Shown: piece by piece, positions 10,501 through 20,861 of the stretch
Layout: each line of letters starts with the position of its first letter
How positions within the stretch are numbered: position 1 is the stretch's first letter
The notes under the pieces: generated by a model
Databases searched by the model: none
Told to the model about the DNA's origin: nothing
Seen by the model: only the letters and a program-made list of their open reading frames with translations
From: Branchiostoma floridae
Lineage: Eukaryota > Chordata > Leptocardii > Amphioxiformes > Branchiostomatidae
Assembly (NCBI RefSeq): GCF_000003815.2
Contig: NC_049984.1
Location: forward strand, 8,514,197-8,578,196
Reading direction: 5' to 3'
DNA: 64,000 bases
Program-made: the position numbers and the translations under genes

Positions 10501-12387
10501 TGCTGTATCTACAAGTCGCAACTCCTGTACGCTAACATTACATGCTTCAAGTGATAATACATCTCAACTGAGAAACTTGTATCTGTCTGTACCTGTAACG
10601 TTATCTATATAGCCGGTATAACCGCCGTTCGGCGTAACACACCAGCTAGTCAAGAATCAAAAGGTGTCAACGCTTTTTGACAGATGACTATGCCAATGAT
10701 TTTGATGCATCTAAACAATTCACCACTGTTAGGCAGATCGCTCTGAGTTCCGCGTATGCACATCATGGTCAGAGGGCACACGCGCATCTGAACAAATCGA
10801 AGGTCACTTCAAAACCGAACGACCTAGTTGTAACGTTAGTATCCACAGGTCAAAACCAGATGAATTCAAGGACAAACAGTGACAGTGTGTGCTTACATAT
10901 TAGTCCCATTTACATCAACGCCTCAAATCACTCTCCCTACCTGTAAGTTAAAGAATACCGCTCCTGGGATGTGCGCAGATTCTTGTCTGGAGTTACGTAT
11001 ACACTGCAGTACCCTTAGTGGAAGGGGTGATAGCGCCGGACTCGCAAGCCGCTCAGCTAACCACGGGACGGTCACCAGAGCTGATACGATCCTCATGACA
11101 AGCTAAACTTTATAGCTACAACCACGAGTGCGAGACAGAGGTTCAGTAATAAAGGCTGGGTTAAACAGCCGAATTGATATAAATGAAATCCCAAATGGCT
11201 GTGAGTCTGTGGTACGTGACACCGTGCACGGCTGTCACCAGCTAGCGGCGATAATTATTGGGTTGCTGTGGCGCAAGCCAAGAGAAACCGGTTGCTTGCA
11301 GAGATGCGACCTTGAAGCCAACTGAAATTCAAGTAACGTGGATAAATTCGATAGCATAAGATTGGGGATAGACCAAGAATGATCGTGTGGGGGTCCGCGT
11401 GACGTCAATATAGAATATAACGTTAATGTTCAATATCCCGTCTCAAACGGCTCAATGACATCTCGTTTACGAATGCAATTTAGTTAATAGCTGAGGTGAT
11501 CTGAGGTGACTGACCGGAAGTGAGTGCTGGGTGACCTTACGTGTCACTATGCACGGCTGTACCTGTGCCGTGATTATAATACCTGGGTTGTCGCGCAAGA
11601 GAAATCGGTTGCTTGCAGAGATACACCAGCCACGTTCAAGTCACGTGGATGAGTTGGATAGCAACATTTGCGATTGGGGACAAACCAGAAATGATCGTGT
11701 GGGGGATCCGTGTAACGTCAACAGCTATATAATAACGTCAATACAAAATGTTATTGCCATATTGTTAACATATCCCGTATGAAACGGCTCAATGACATCT
11801 AGCAAAAACTATGCAATGAAATGCAAGTATATATTATATATCATTACCATCGGTAGGCTCTAGTTAGTTAGCTAGTTGATCGGTTAGTTAGATAGATACT
11901 GTTAGTTACACTATTCAAATACTAGTAACGTTAATCGGTTAGTTGACTAATATGGTCAGTTGAGTGAGCTTGAGTTGACAACAGGTAAGCCCAAGTTAGT
12001 TGGTTAGTTAGGTAATTGGTTGGTTGGTTACTTAGTTGGTTGATTAGTTAGTTGGTTAGTCAGTTGGTTAGTTAGTTGGTCAGTTGGTTGGTTAGTTGGT
12101 TGGTTAGCTGGTCCGTTAGTCAGTTGGTTGGTTAGTCAGTAGAGCCCAAGAGAGGTATGGGCCAGCGATGACCTATCGGGGGATATAACAAATCTCTTTC
12201 CTACCTGTATGTCAAAGAAGAGCGCTCCTGGGATGTGTTTTTGTCTGTACTCCGCCCGTTGGTCGCGGTTGTGTTTCGGTAGGTAATAGGAACCGTCCAG
12301 CACCCGGATGGGGAGGGGCGACAGGGCAGGACTGGACAGTCTTTCGGCCAACCACGACACGTTCACCAAAGCCGAGACGATCCTCAT
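7544..12387 (-). CDS. MPST: 3-mercaptopyruvate sulfurtransferase (rhodanese family)
   Basis: Transfers sulfur from 3-mercaptopyruvate to thiophilic acceptors in cysteine catabolism and H2S production, in cytosol and mitochondria. Four coding exons in transcription order: 12387-12205, 9022-8768, 8417-8264 and 7839-7544. All are GT-AG with consistent phase and give 295 aa, against 297 in human MPST. There are two rhodanese domains: the inactive N-terminal one ([37 protein letters not shown]) and the catalytic C-terminal one. The active loop CGSGVTAC (Cys246) is the MPST form rather than the CRKGVTAC loop of thiosulfate sulfurtransferase. [11 protein letters not shown] follows near the end. The ATG at 12387 aligns with the family start; an upstream in-frame GTG is ignored. 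Intron 1 (3.2 kb) holds a duplicated exon 1 at 10941-11096. The gene is divergent from the METTL21-like gene. Confidence 0.95.
8061..8163 (+). repeat. Approx. 100-bp dispersed repeat, copy 1 of 3
   Basis: Shares CTCATGGCTA, AATGTCAGGTCATT, GGTACCCAC and GCTTGTCACAA in the same order and spacing with copies at 15589-15695 and 61500-61610. It lies in the last MPST intron. No coding sense or terminal repeats. Confidence 0.65.
9108..9315. repeat. Hairpin MITE family A, copy 1 (degenerate)
   Basis: The left arm reads CTAAACCGGGCTGAGG, TTTCCACTTTTGTGGGCG, TCTAACCAA. The mirrored right arm is decayed, ending near AGCAGAGCCTC. Related copies lie at 17237, 18148, 34878, 39749 and 58755. Located at the start of MPST intron 1. 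Confidence 0.6.
9440..9535 (-). repeat. tRNA-like SINE head
   Basis: On the minus strand, TAGCTCAGTTGCTG resembles a tRNA D-arm/A box. About 30 bases later, GGTCGAGTCCC resembles the T-arm/B box. The acceptor stem does not pair properly, so this is read as a tRNA-derived SINE remnant and not a functional tRNA. Confidence 0.45.
10941..11096 (-). other. Duplicated MPST exon 1 (alternative first exon or relic)
   Basis: This 156-base block is a diverged copy of MPST exon 1 (12205-12387) in the same orientation, inside intron 1. Read on the minus strand from the ATG at 11096 it stays open for 52 codons, begins MRIVSALV as the real exon does, keeps WLAERL and HIPGA, and ends at CAG followed by an intact GTAGG donor in the same phase 0. 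Relative to the real exon it lacks about nine codons and the conserved DGSYYLP strand. It could be spliced to exon 2 from an alternative promoter, or be a young decaying duplicate. No stop codon or frameshift separates the two readings. Confidence 0.7.
11207..11485 (+). repeat. Tandem duplication in MPST intron 1, copy A
   Basis: The block runs from the GTGCACGGCTGT region through GAGAAACCGGTTGCTTGCAG and ATGATCGTGTGGGGG to CGGCTCAATGACATCT. It is repeated with scattered changes at about 11540-11805, a spacing near 330 bases. Confidence 0.8.
11540..11805 (+). repeat. Tandem duplication in MPST intron 1, copy B
   Basis: Second copy of the 11207-11485 block, sharing GCACGGCTGT, GAAATCGGTTGCTTGCAGAG, AATGATCGTGTGGGG and ACGGCTCAATGACATCT in the same order. 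Confidence 0.8.
11855..12142 (+). repeat. GTTA/GTTG imperfect tetranucleotide repeat
   Basis: A stretch built from GTTAGTTG and GTTGGTTA words, densest at about 11990-12142, next to MPST exon 1. It is a decayed microsatellite, not telomeric TTAGGG. Confidence 0.85.
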
Positions 12388-13100
12388 TTTAGTCGTATCG
12401 GTAGCTAACTTTCCTCTGGAAAAGTTGCAGACGCATGGACGAACAGTCACGAGTGACTCACAACTCACAGGTCGACCTTAGGCCACTGAGGTGATTGTCC
12501 GAACTGCTGCAAAACTCAAGACCTGGACAAACCGGTTTCTATATCTGTGAACACTAGGCTGCAATAAGAATCAGTTATTCCTGGGTACAAAAGCTTCTCC
12601 AGCCAGCAACGAGCATTTCATACGTAATGTTACAGAGACAAACTTACATTTAAGCACCAAGGTAGATCGATGTAAACAACAGCTGAAAAAATGAACTCTG
12701 AACTTTCAACTCTACATTACCATGGCCCTGTCACACACATAAGGGCCCTGTATAAATTCAGGGCCAATTGTAATAAAATTATGTCATCGAAAGGAATTAC
12801 TAGTATCTCTCTCTCTACACACACTGTCCTGAGTGTGGGACTTAATTCAAACATGACATTAGACTGATATTGAAGGAGTGAAATGCCAGGCGATATCACA
12901 GCGCCCTCTTGCAGTCAGTATACAAAGTGCACTCAGTGGATTTTGCACAGAGACTGCAAGGAGGCGCTGTGACACCGCTGATACGAACGGCTTAAATCCC
13001 CGAGAGATCTGAGTAAACAAGGGTGGTACGAGTACGTGGAGAGGTCATACCTTTGTCCTCAAGCGCAGCTGGCGACAAAAAACAGCTTACTACTAGTTAC
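12388..13100. promoter_or_regulatory. Divergent promoter region of MPST and the METTL21-like gene
   Basis: MPST is transcribed leftward from upstream of 12387. A probable non-coding first exon of the METTL21-like gene ends at the donor GTAAGT at 13101. About 700 bases therefore serve both genes. The region contains an inverted 20-base pair at 12897-12916 and 12952-12971. No TATA box was identified and transcription starts cannot be fixed. Confidence 0.45.
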
Positions 13101-13795
13101 GTAAGTACACTTGAAGTGTTGGATTATGACTAAATGACTAATGTAACATTACGGTGTGTCGTGGAATGCTCTGTTTACTATTGCTGTAGTTATATGGTAA
13201 ATTAATTTGTGTAACGGTAACTTGCAGGCCTTATGGAAGTTGCAAATCACTGTTTATTCAGTGGGATGGGGTTGGGGTATTTATGACTCAGCCATTGCCT
13301 ATTTATTCGTTTATAGCGTTACACTGAGCATACACAATATGTAGAAAATTATTACCACCTCACATTCAATAAAAAAATATTTAAATATTGAAAATTCTGT
13401 ACACTTGTATTTTGCAAACAGCCATTAGGTAACAAATTGAATACTGAAAATCTTTAAACTTTTTTGGCAGTTTAATTTTCATAAACATTGTGTCAATACT
13501 CTCAAAATAATTCTCATTGAACACCCTGTCAATAATGGCTATATTCATTTCTAGATGATATTAATAAAGGTAGAATACAACACAGCGTATTCTGTATCAC
13601 CTGCGGTGCCAGCCCATCTGTGGGTTACAAGGATGGCCAAACAGCTGAATCGAAATGTACCAGAAGTTGAGAAAATTTGATGTCCTCAAATAACAGCAAT
13701 TCCAGCATCCCAATTTGGTATTCAATTTTGATAACCCCATATGATAACCCATGATTAATGATCAATTTTGCCATTTTTTTTCTCTCCTGATACAG

Positions 13796-13983
13796 GTCTG
13801 GCCATTGGTGCTATTGCAGCACCTGAACACCCTACTGTCTGTGTACATCACAAACTTCACCCTTCTTGAAAACAGTGGTCCAGCCTTCCACCTCCTAACT
13901 TAAACAAAATTCACAGCATATTACATCTCCAGATCCAGCTTTACAGGGAGAACGAAGGCTCCGAGGAAAGCATGATCGTGCAG
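13796..13983 (+). other. Probable 5' UTR exon of the METTL21-like gene
   Basis: Bounded by a pyrimidine-rich tract and ACAG acceptor ending at 13795 and by a CAG/GTGAGT donor at 13983/13984. It carries an ATG at 13972 (A at -3) that, after splicing to 14245, reads 38 codons in another frame and stops at 14350-14352, past the main start. Exon status is inferred from splice sites only. Confidence 0.5.
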
Positions 13984-14249
13984 GTGAGTCATGCTTTAAT
14001 GAGGGTCTGCATGTCTTTTTCCATGAGGTGTAGCAAGTTGTTTTCATTCATCGTTCATGGTAGCCTGCACTAATTCAACGTTAAGCAAATTGCTGATTAT
14101 GTTCAATCATAAAGGGTAAACTTTGTTCTAAATAGCACATTATTATTATTTATTATTCATTCATTATAAGTGTCATTTACTTTTCTAGCGTTACATTTTA
14201 ACTAACTTAATTTACGTAACATTATTTTTTTCCCTTCTCTCTAGGAAAA

Positions 14250-17200
14250 ATGGACAACCCAGCTCCAGAACCAGAAAACTTTAGAAAAGTTAAACATACG
14301 AACCAGTTGGAAACATACTTTTACCCAGGACTCTTTATGGATGAACATATGAAGTAAGCACTTTAATAGAATATCAGTGATGATAATATTCATGTAATGC
14401 AATCCAGAACACATAACATTTTACCAATACACACATACAACAAGATTGACTTTTTATGCAATTTACCAACTTCAGTAAACTCAGAATGTACAATGAACAG
14501 TAAGTTTATGTGTCCCTTTGTACCTCCATGAAATGGGAGGTATTGTAGTCAGCTCAATTTTGGTTTGTTTGCAATTGGGTGTTTCTGTTGTTAGCTGAAT
14601 ACATGTGCTGTAATAGGATACCCAGAGAACAGAAAACTTTAAGCATAGTTCAGCTCCTGTCCAATGGTGATTTAGTGGAGAGCCTGAGTGCTATTACACA
14701 CAACTAAAGCATGTTTTTGGTTAATTGGACATGGTTGCACAGAATAGATATTATAATTGTTATCATTAAGGGGCCTTTCTGTAAATTCGCCACTTTGTTC
14801 AAGAGGCAGCTGATAAGAAATGTATTTAATTTGGTGCATATCAATTATTAGCAATACTTGTGAAATGATAGCAACTTTAAACTTTAAACAATACATAATT
14901 AACAGTGCCTGAATCCCTACATAGTTACACCTGGAAGGACATCAATATTGGACATGTACAGGTGAAGGTGCATGGTCGTCATGGCAGCGAATCAGGTGAG
15001 TTTGGTATGAGTCACCAACCATGATTGATAACATGATAACTTATGCATGCAAATGTTTACATATGTTGCAGGTGTAAATCACACAAACACACACATTTGA
15101 ATATCATAACACCTTCAATGTCTTCCTATCAAAGGTGTAGTGAGCCTCAAAAAGGCTAGTTAAAGTGATGGTAAAAATGAACAGTTACCTGTGAATGTTT
15201 TCAATGCTCAGTGTCATGTTTGTTTTCGTCTTTAGCCACTTATGCAGAGACTGGACAGGTTGTGTGGCCAGCATCTGAGGTAAGTTCTCACTTATTTTTA
15301 CATCCCCCACAGCAGAGGTTAAGCTCTATTATAGCCACACAGATAACATTATGACCTTTCTTTTTAAACTGCTACATTTCATAACATTATATTTGTAATG
15401 GAAGATTTTCATTAAATGATGAGACCCCACTTCCAAGTTTCCCCTTGTGAAATTGTACCGATTTTTACATAGTATAATTACATTGTATAACCGTACGGTC
15501 ATAAAAATCAGATGATGTGTTTTTTTTTGTCTTGGTATGTGTCCGCTTAAGTGCTGCAATGGAATGCTTTAAGAATCGTAGTGTGATTTAGAGCCAGCAC
15601 AAAAATTGGCTACACCCAAAAAGGAATGTCAGGTTGTTAGGTAGCATCCATTTAGAACTTGTCACGACAATGGTCAGACAATAGTGTCAGGCTTTTGTTT
15701 TAAACGGGAAGACTTAAAGGTTGCTACAGATCTTCTATTGTCTATTAATCTTCCATTATCTAACTGCGGCCTACAGGCCGATTTGAGCTTTCTTGAATGT
15801 ATAAAATACAAACAAACAAACTATTTGACCCACAGGTGTTGTCGCACTACCTGCTAATATTTACAGATACAGACTATAATACAGTTACTTATGAATGTAT
15901 AAAGGTTCAAACAAACAACAAACTACATGTACGAGTATTTGACCCACAGATGTTGTCGCACTACCTGCTGCACCATTCCCACCTGGTCCAGTCCAGGTCT
16001 GTTCTGGAGCTGGGGGCAGGGGTCGGACTGCCCGGCCTGGTGGCCGCCAAACTGACCAAAGAACCCTCGTCAGTGGTGCTGACCGACCAATCAGAGGTGG
16101 TGTTGGAACTGCTGCAGAAGAATACGGAGGCCAACTTTACTGGTGACACCGGTGAGTCTAGTATATCAAAAGTACATCAGGGTATATTCTGGCCAGGTGT
16201 ACATTTTAGCCTGCTATACCTGTAGTGTTACTAACAATAACAGCAGTTATTGATATGCTAACTCTCTGCTGTAAAATCAAGGCAAAGCACACTAATAACT
16301 GAGTTCAGACTACACCAGACACGACCATCCTCCTGTGCAGACTATCATGCAGAGTTTGACAGCCTTTCTGTGTCTAAACGTTAGTACCAAATTCGAGATC
16401 CCTTAGACCTTAGCGTGAATGTTGAAACCATTGCATCACTAGGAGAAACAAACCTAAAAAGAAGCTGCCACCCTGTCACAAAACAATAAGGTTTTCTGTG
16501 CACACTGCACTCTATACTCTTGCATGTTGTCCATATGGGAAATTTGCAGCCTGTTTGCTGATTGGCTTGTGCCAAATAAGTTGAGCGCATGGATATTTGT
16601 TTCTAAGACACACAAAAAAGAGGAAGAATCTGGTTTAGCAGGGCTGACTTTGCAATGTATTCATGTATGCCACAGCATATAGCCACTGTTTATGTATAGG
16701 AGGATGGTAACTCTCAAGCATCACATATTGTACTGACTGTAGGTCACTGTCTTAAATGTCTATTCTGCCAATATCTATAATTGGGTATCAAATTATGAAG
16801 AGTTTGATATGTAAACTGACAAGACTATATTGAATAAAAAGAATCATCCATTCTTATATACTAAGCATCAATAGTAGTACTTGAAAAGAGCCCACACAAG
16901 AAAATAACATGTCTGTTTTGATGTGAATGTAATGCTCACACACAGAGATAGACTACAACAGAACCTTCTTTTACAGAATCAGCTGGATGCAGAGCTGTGA
17001 ATTTCTTCTTCTTTGAATATCATTGTTTGCAACTTTGGAAGACTAATGATAAGCAAAGGTATTACTAAATAACCTTTTTATTGTAATAACAGTACATAAC
17101 ACAGAATTGAGGGAAATTAACATGACATGTACATGTATGATTGTGACTTAAATTTCTCTCATTTTCTCCTCAGCAGTATGTATGTGTACCACATAATCAT

Positions 17201-19252
17201 CTTGAGTGTACATTCCCAATACTAACTCCACATTCTACTATGCACAGCCTTGCCCAAGGCCTGTGCAATATACCTTGGAGTGGCTATGCATGACCTCTAA
17301 CAAACTGTCAGCCAATCAGAGAATCAGCAACATTTATGGGATTCTCTGATTGGCTGGTTAGAGGCCACAATCACAAAAGTGGAGACCTCAGCCCAGTTAA
17401 TAGCAAAGCCACTGAGTAATGTCCAGGCACATCTATTGGGGGCAAAGACACCCAGTCCTAAAACTAACATGGCTAAACAGTATCCAATTGGATACTCTCT
17501 TTGCCCCTGATAGATCTGCCTTGTCAGATTATCTCCGAGGGCCAACGAAGGTATGTTGTATAAGCCGCTAGCAAGGCCCTGTGTAGTTGAATAGTTGAAT
17601 ACCACCCACACCTTGCATACCCATGCAGCTACTACATTCCATGTGTTCCATCAGTCTGCTCTCTCAGTTGACGTGTAACTGACACCTGTCGTTCAGAAAA
17701 GCAGTCTCTGTCTCTGTTTATAAATTAACACACTTACTCTGGAAATCCAGTGGTCTCCTGGACCCTCTAACACAACGTAGAGTAGACATCACAACTTTGG
17801 TAACTACGTTGTAACTGACAGGTCCAGCCCTGAACCAATGATTTTTAATCATCACCTTGGAGAGGTTTTCAACACAAGTTACAAGGAAGAAGGTACTCTA
17901 ACTCTCCTAACTAAGATAAGTTTTGGGCTCTTGGTGATTTTTTCTGATTCTCTCTCCGAGCTATCTGTACATCCTTCCTTAGAGTTGGTCCTAAGACATT
18001 TGTATGGTTGAAAGATTTCTAGGTTTGTGATAGGTTGCTGGTTCAAGATGCAGTTTTCTCTGTTTTTTGTTTTGTTTTTAGTAAGGAACAGCCCAGCATC
18101 ATTCTATCATATTCTCCAATGCAGATCCTTGCGTGTGATCATGACACTGTATATCTTGTGGAGGTTCTGCTAAACAAGGCCGAGATGTCCAGTTTTGTGG
18201 GATGGCCTTTAACCAGCTGTCAGCCAATCGCCTCTAGAGGTCTTTTCTTTAGGTAAAGATTGATTGGCTTACACCCTCACAAAGCTGAAAACCTGAGTGC
18301 CTGGTTTAGCAGAACCTTTCCAGGGTATAATGACAGCATTGGCTGGAGGTCAGGGTCTACGAAGGAGAATGTTTTATTGTAGCGAGTGATCTATCATTAA
18401 CTAATCTCTCTAAATCCAACCACCAGACGGTCCTAAATGTGCCCTTCTGGACTGGGGTGTTGACCTTGAGGAGTTTAAAAAGACCCATGGTACCTTTGAC
18501 CTCATTATCGGGGCTGATATAATCTACTGGATGGAGCAGGAGGGTATGGCAGAGCCACTGTTCCAGACCGTCAGCATGCTGCTGTCTAAAAAGGTGAAAT
18601 CTTAATCTTACTGTTACCATAACATTCTTAGATTTTGGTCTACTGCAGTGTTCTAGCCAGCCTGAATTTTTTTTCCGTCCCTTGGATTTTGAATCAAAAT
18701 CCTGTCTGTTGAAGGCAAGGCGATCCTAGGGGGGTCAGGGGTATGCCCCCCAAGAAAATTTTGAAATCTAGACCCTCTGAAATGCTATTTCCTTTATTTT
18801 GAGGGGCAAAGTTTGCTGGCAGACTCAGCTTGGTTCAAATAGAATCTTTACAGACCAATTTTTGTCCGTCAAGGGACAGAATGTGCAAGATTTTTGTCCG
18901 TCCCTAGCAGCAAAATTCGGTCAAAGGATGGAAGGATGGATGCTGCCTAGAACCCTGGCCTATTGTTATCAATTGTAAGATACCCTCCTCTAGCTATCAT
19001 CTCTATCTCATGCCTAACTTGTTGGAACTTTCCTGGCTACCCATCATGCAGGCAGACGCCATGTTCCTGCTGTGCCACCATGTCAGGTCAGCTGAGATGG
19101 TCCAGAGTATCCGAGACATAGCCAGCAAGTTTAACCTGCTGTGTGCCGAGGTCGGCAAGGATGACCTGCCCGCAGCCTGCTCAGACATCCTCAGTAATGT
19201 CCCCCTGCAACTTTTAACCTTTACTCCTAAAGATGCGGACATCATCATTTAG
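14250..19252 (+). CDS. METTL21-like SAM-dependent methyltransferase (family 16)
   Basis: Probable protein-lysine methyltransferase of the seven-beta-strand Methyltransf_16 family. Six coding exons: 14250-14353, 14925-14995, 15236-15279, 15950-16151, 18427-18593 and 19052-19252, GT-AG with consistent phases, giving 262 aa. An upstream exon, 13796-13983, appears non-coding. Key motifs are VVWPASE before the fold, SAM-binding LELGAGVGLPG at 92-102, LTDQSE in the acidic loop, and GADIIY with the family DxxY at Asp171-Tyr174. This DxxY is typical of METTL21/METTL23-type enzymes. The first 50 residues match nothing I recognise, so the orthologue and substrate are not assigned. The start has A at -3 and G at +4. 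A 38-codon upstream ORF beginning at 13972 would overlap it. The region before exon 4 has a partial duplicate of that exon's start. Confidence 0.85.
15589..15695 (+). repeat. Approx. 100-bp dispersed repeat, copy 2 of 3
   Basis: Shares GGCTACACCC, GGAATGTCAGGT, ACTTGTCACGACAA and GTGTCAGGCT with the copies at 8061 and 61500. Intronic in the METTL21-like gene. Confidence 0.55.
15792..15975 (+). repeat. Local duplication of an exon start and its acceptor
   Basis: ATTTGACCCACAG followed by TGTTGTCGCACTACCTGCT occurs twice: first around 15823-15860, then at 15936-15969, where it is the true start of exon 4 of the METTL21-like gene. Upstream flanks (GAATGTATAAA, AAACAAACAA) are also shared. The first copy diverges after about 20 coding bases. 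Confidence 0.8.
17237..17420. repeat. Hairpin MITE family A, copy 2
   Basis: Two mirrored arms, ACCTCTAACAAACTGTCAGC/CAATCAGAGAATC and GATTCTCTGATTGGCTGG/TTAGAGGCC, are followed by CACAAAAGTGGAGACC. The sequence can fold into a long hairpin. Intronic. Confidence 0.75.
18148..18325. repeat. Hairpin MITE family A, copy 3
   Basis: Left arm has GGTTCTGCTAAACAAGGCCG, GTCCAGTTTTGTGGGATGGC and CAGCTGTCAGCCAATC. The right arm ends CTGGTTTAGCAGAACC. Lies just before exon 5 of the METTL21-like gene. Confidence 0.75.
18660..18960. repeat. Copy of the TTTTGAAATCT-type repeat
   Basis: Contains AAAATTTTGAAATCTAGACC, CTCTGAAATGCTATTTCCTT, TTTGAGGGGCAAAGTTTGCT and GGCAGACT. The same string of words forms three tandem units inside the element at 46038-47592. 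Flanked by TTTTTGTCCGTC words. Confidence 0.65.
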
Positions 19253-19407
19253 CAACAAGGCTGGTTATACAGGGGTTGTATATAAAGAAGGCCTAGGGAA
19301 AAAATGGTGTCCAGTTACTTCACTGACCCTAGCAAAAACCTGCTGTCTTTAGCTTTTTTTAAGCAAAAAGATTTCCATCCAACCTCTGAGTGATAAAATT
19401 AATGACA

Positions 19408-20861
19408 TACCGTATTTCTTTCATTAAACCGCGCACCCCAAATAAAATGCGCACCCCCGATTTGGGGCTCATCGTGTGCCCTTACACGCAAGCTGAGATA
19501 GTCAAGGGAAACCCCTCAATAATCCGCGCACCTAATTTTTGCTGACGATCGCACCGGGGGTACCCTCAAAACTTGGCCGCGCCCTCATATAGCGCAGCAC
19601 CCTTTGATGTTTATTCGCCTAATTTCCTATGAAACTTTTAGAAAAATGATACAATTTCTGGATCGGCACCGCACTTGTAAAGTTACGTAGAGAAAATTCA
19701 CTCTACCAATAATGTATCGGCGGCTTGCTCACGCAGCGCGATGAGAATTTTCATGCTACAAGATGCCGTTATATCGAGTGAGCAGACATCAAAACGTTAA
19801 ATTTTACCGGGCTTTTCGATGATAAACTAAAAAAACACATTTACTGTCATAATAAAACATCGTGGCCCGCTGTTCTTCCCGAGAAATACGTATTTTTGGA
19901 CAGCGCGGCACGAAACGCGGCGTCTGCAGGATCGGAAATACGCATCTCTGATTGGTTGAAGCCACCACAACAACAACAACTGAATACTAATGACGGGGAT
20001 TCCCCGGCGAACTCGCGCTCTGATTGGTTGCAGCGGTGCATCATGGGAGCTTTCCCGCGGCTTGCAGCTAGCTTGCCGCCATTTTGATTATCAGAGTTAC
20101 ATTTTTGAAACGCAAAAGAACGCTATTTTCAACGATTACATTGCACCATTCTAGTTAAGATATGCATAATACAAAGAACCTTCCGTGGAAACATGCTTTT
20201 ATATGTGAATTTATGGTGTCTCTAGCGTAATTTTGGGTTTCGATGCAGCCGTAAGTGTGCTGAAACTTAGCGTGGGTTTCCAAACACCCCGAAAAATTAT
20301 AATGTCGCATTTTTCTCGTCACACAAAAACAAAACTCCTGCAAAGAAGAACCCTGCAACATTTTCTGATCATAGCAATTATGTTTTGGGTCAAAATGCTC
20401 GTGGATAATACACGATGTGCCGGCGTGCAGCCGCGTGATGCCTCGGGGATAAAATATTTGTAACATAACTAACAAATTATGCCAGCCCCAGCACGCTGCA
20501 AAAAGTCGGACGATTGTCTCCGTTTTTCTTTTTCAAGTCATTCTTATAATATCATTCTTATAAATATCATTACAACTATATTATTTTTAATACAAAGAAT
20601 AACATAAGCATGCGTAATTTCAAGTCTATATAACGTTAACATTGTTATCTTGTAAATAATAAACGAAAGACAAATGCATAAATTATCGATGTTCAGCGCG
20701 ATACCTCGCGGCGTAATCGCTGGCTTTCTGGCTTGTTACGTGATTTTTCTTGAGACAACCCCTAAATAAAGCGCGCACCCCGACTTTGGCTTTGACCTGA
20801 AGCACCAACTTCAAAGTTGAAATGTCAAAAAAGTGCGCGGTTTATTAGAAGAAATACGGTA
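19408..20861. mobile_element. TA-flanked non-autonomous DNA transposon, 1.45 kb
   Basis: The ends are inverted copies: CCGTATTTCTTTCATTAAAC then CGCGCAC on the left, and GTGCGCGGTTTATTAGAAGAAATACGG on the right, each flanked by TA. This is the target-site pattern of the Tc1/mariner/pogo group. A second inner pair reads GCGCACCCCCGATTTGG and GCACCCCGACTTTGG. No transposase frame is present. The middle (19900-20090) is GC-richer and holds two inverted CCAAT boxes (19951, 20023), an E2F-like TTTCCCGCGG (20051-20060) and a YY1-like GCCGCCATTTTG (20075-20086). It lies between the 3' ends of the METTL21-like gene and DHRS1. Confidence 0.8.

Noticed and set aside
11855-12142. Interstitial telomere
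   Set aside because: The words are GTTA/GTTG, not TTAGGG, and the run is irregular.
7544-12387. Thiosulfate sulfurtransferase (TST) instead of MPST
   Set aside because: The active-site loop is CGSGVTAC, the MPST form, not CRKGVTAC.
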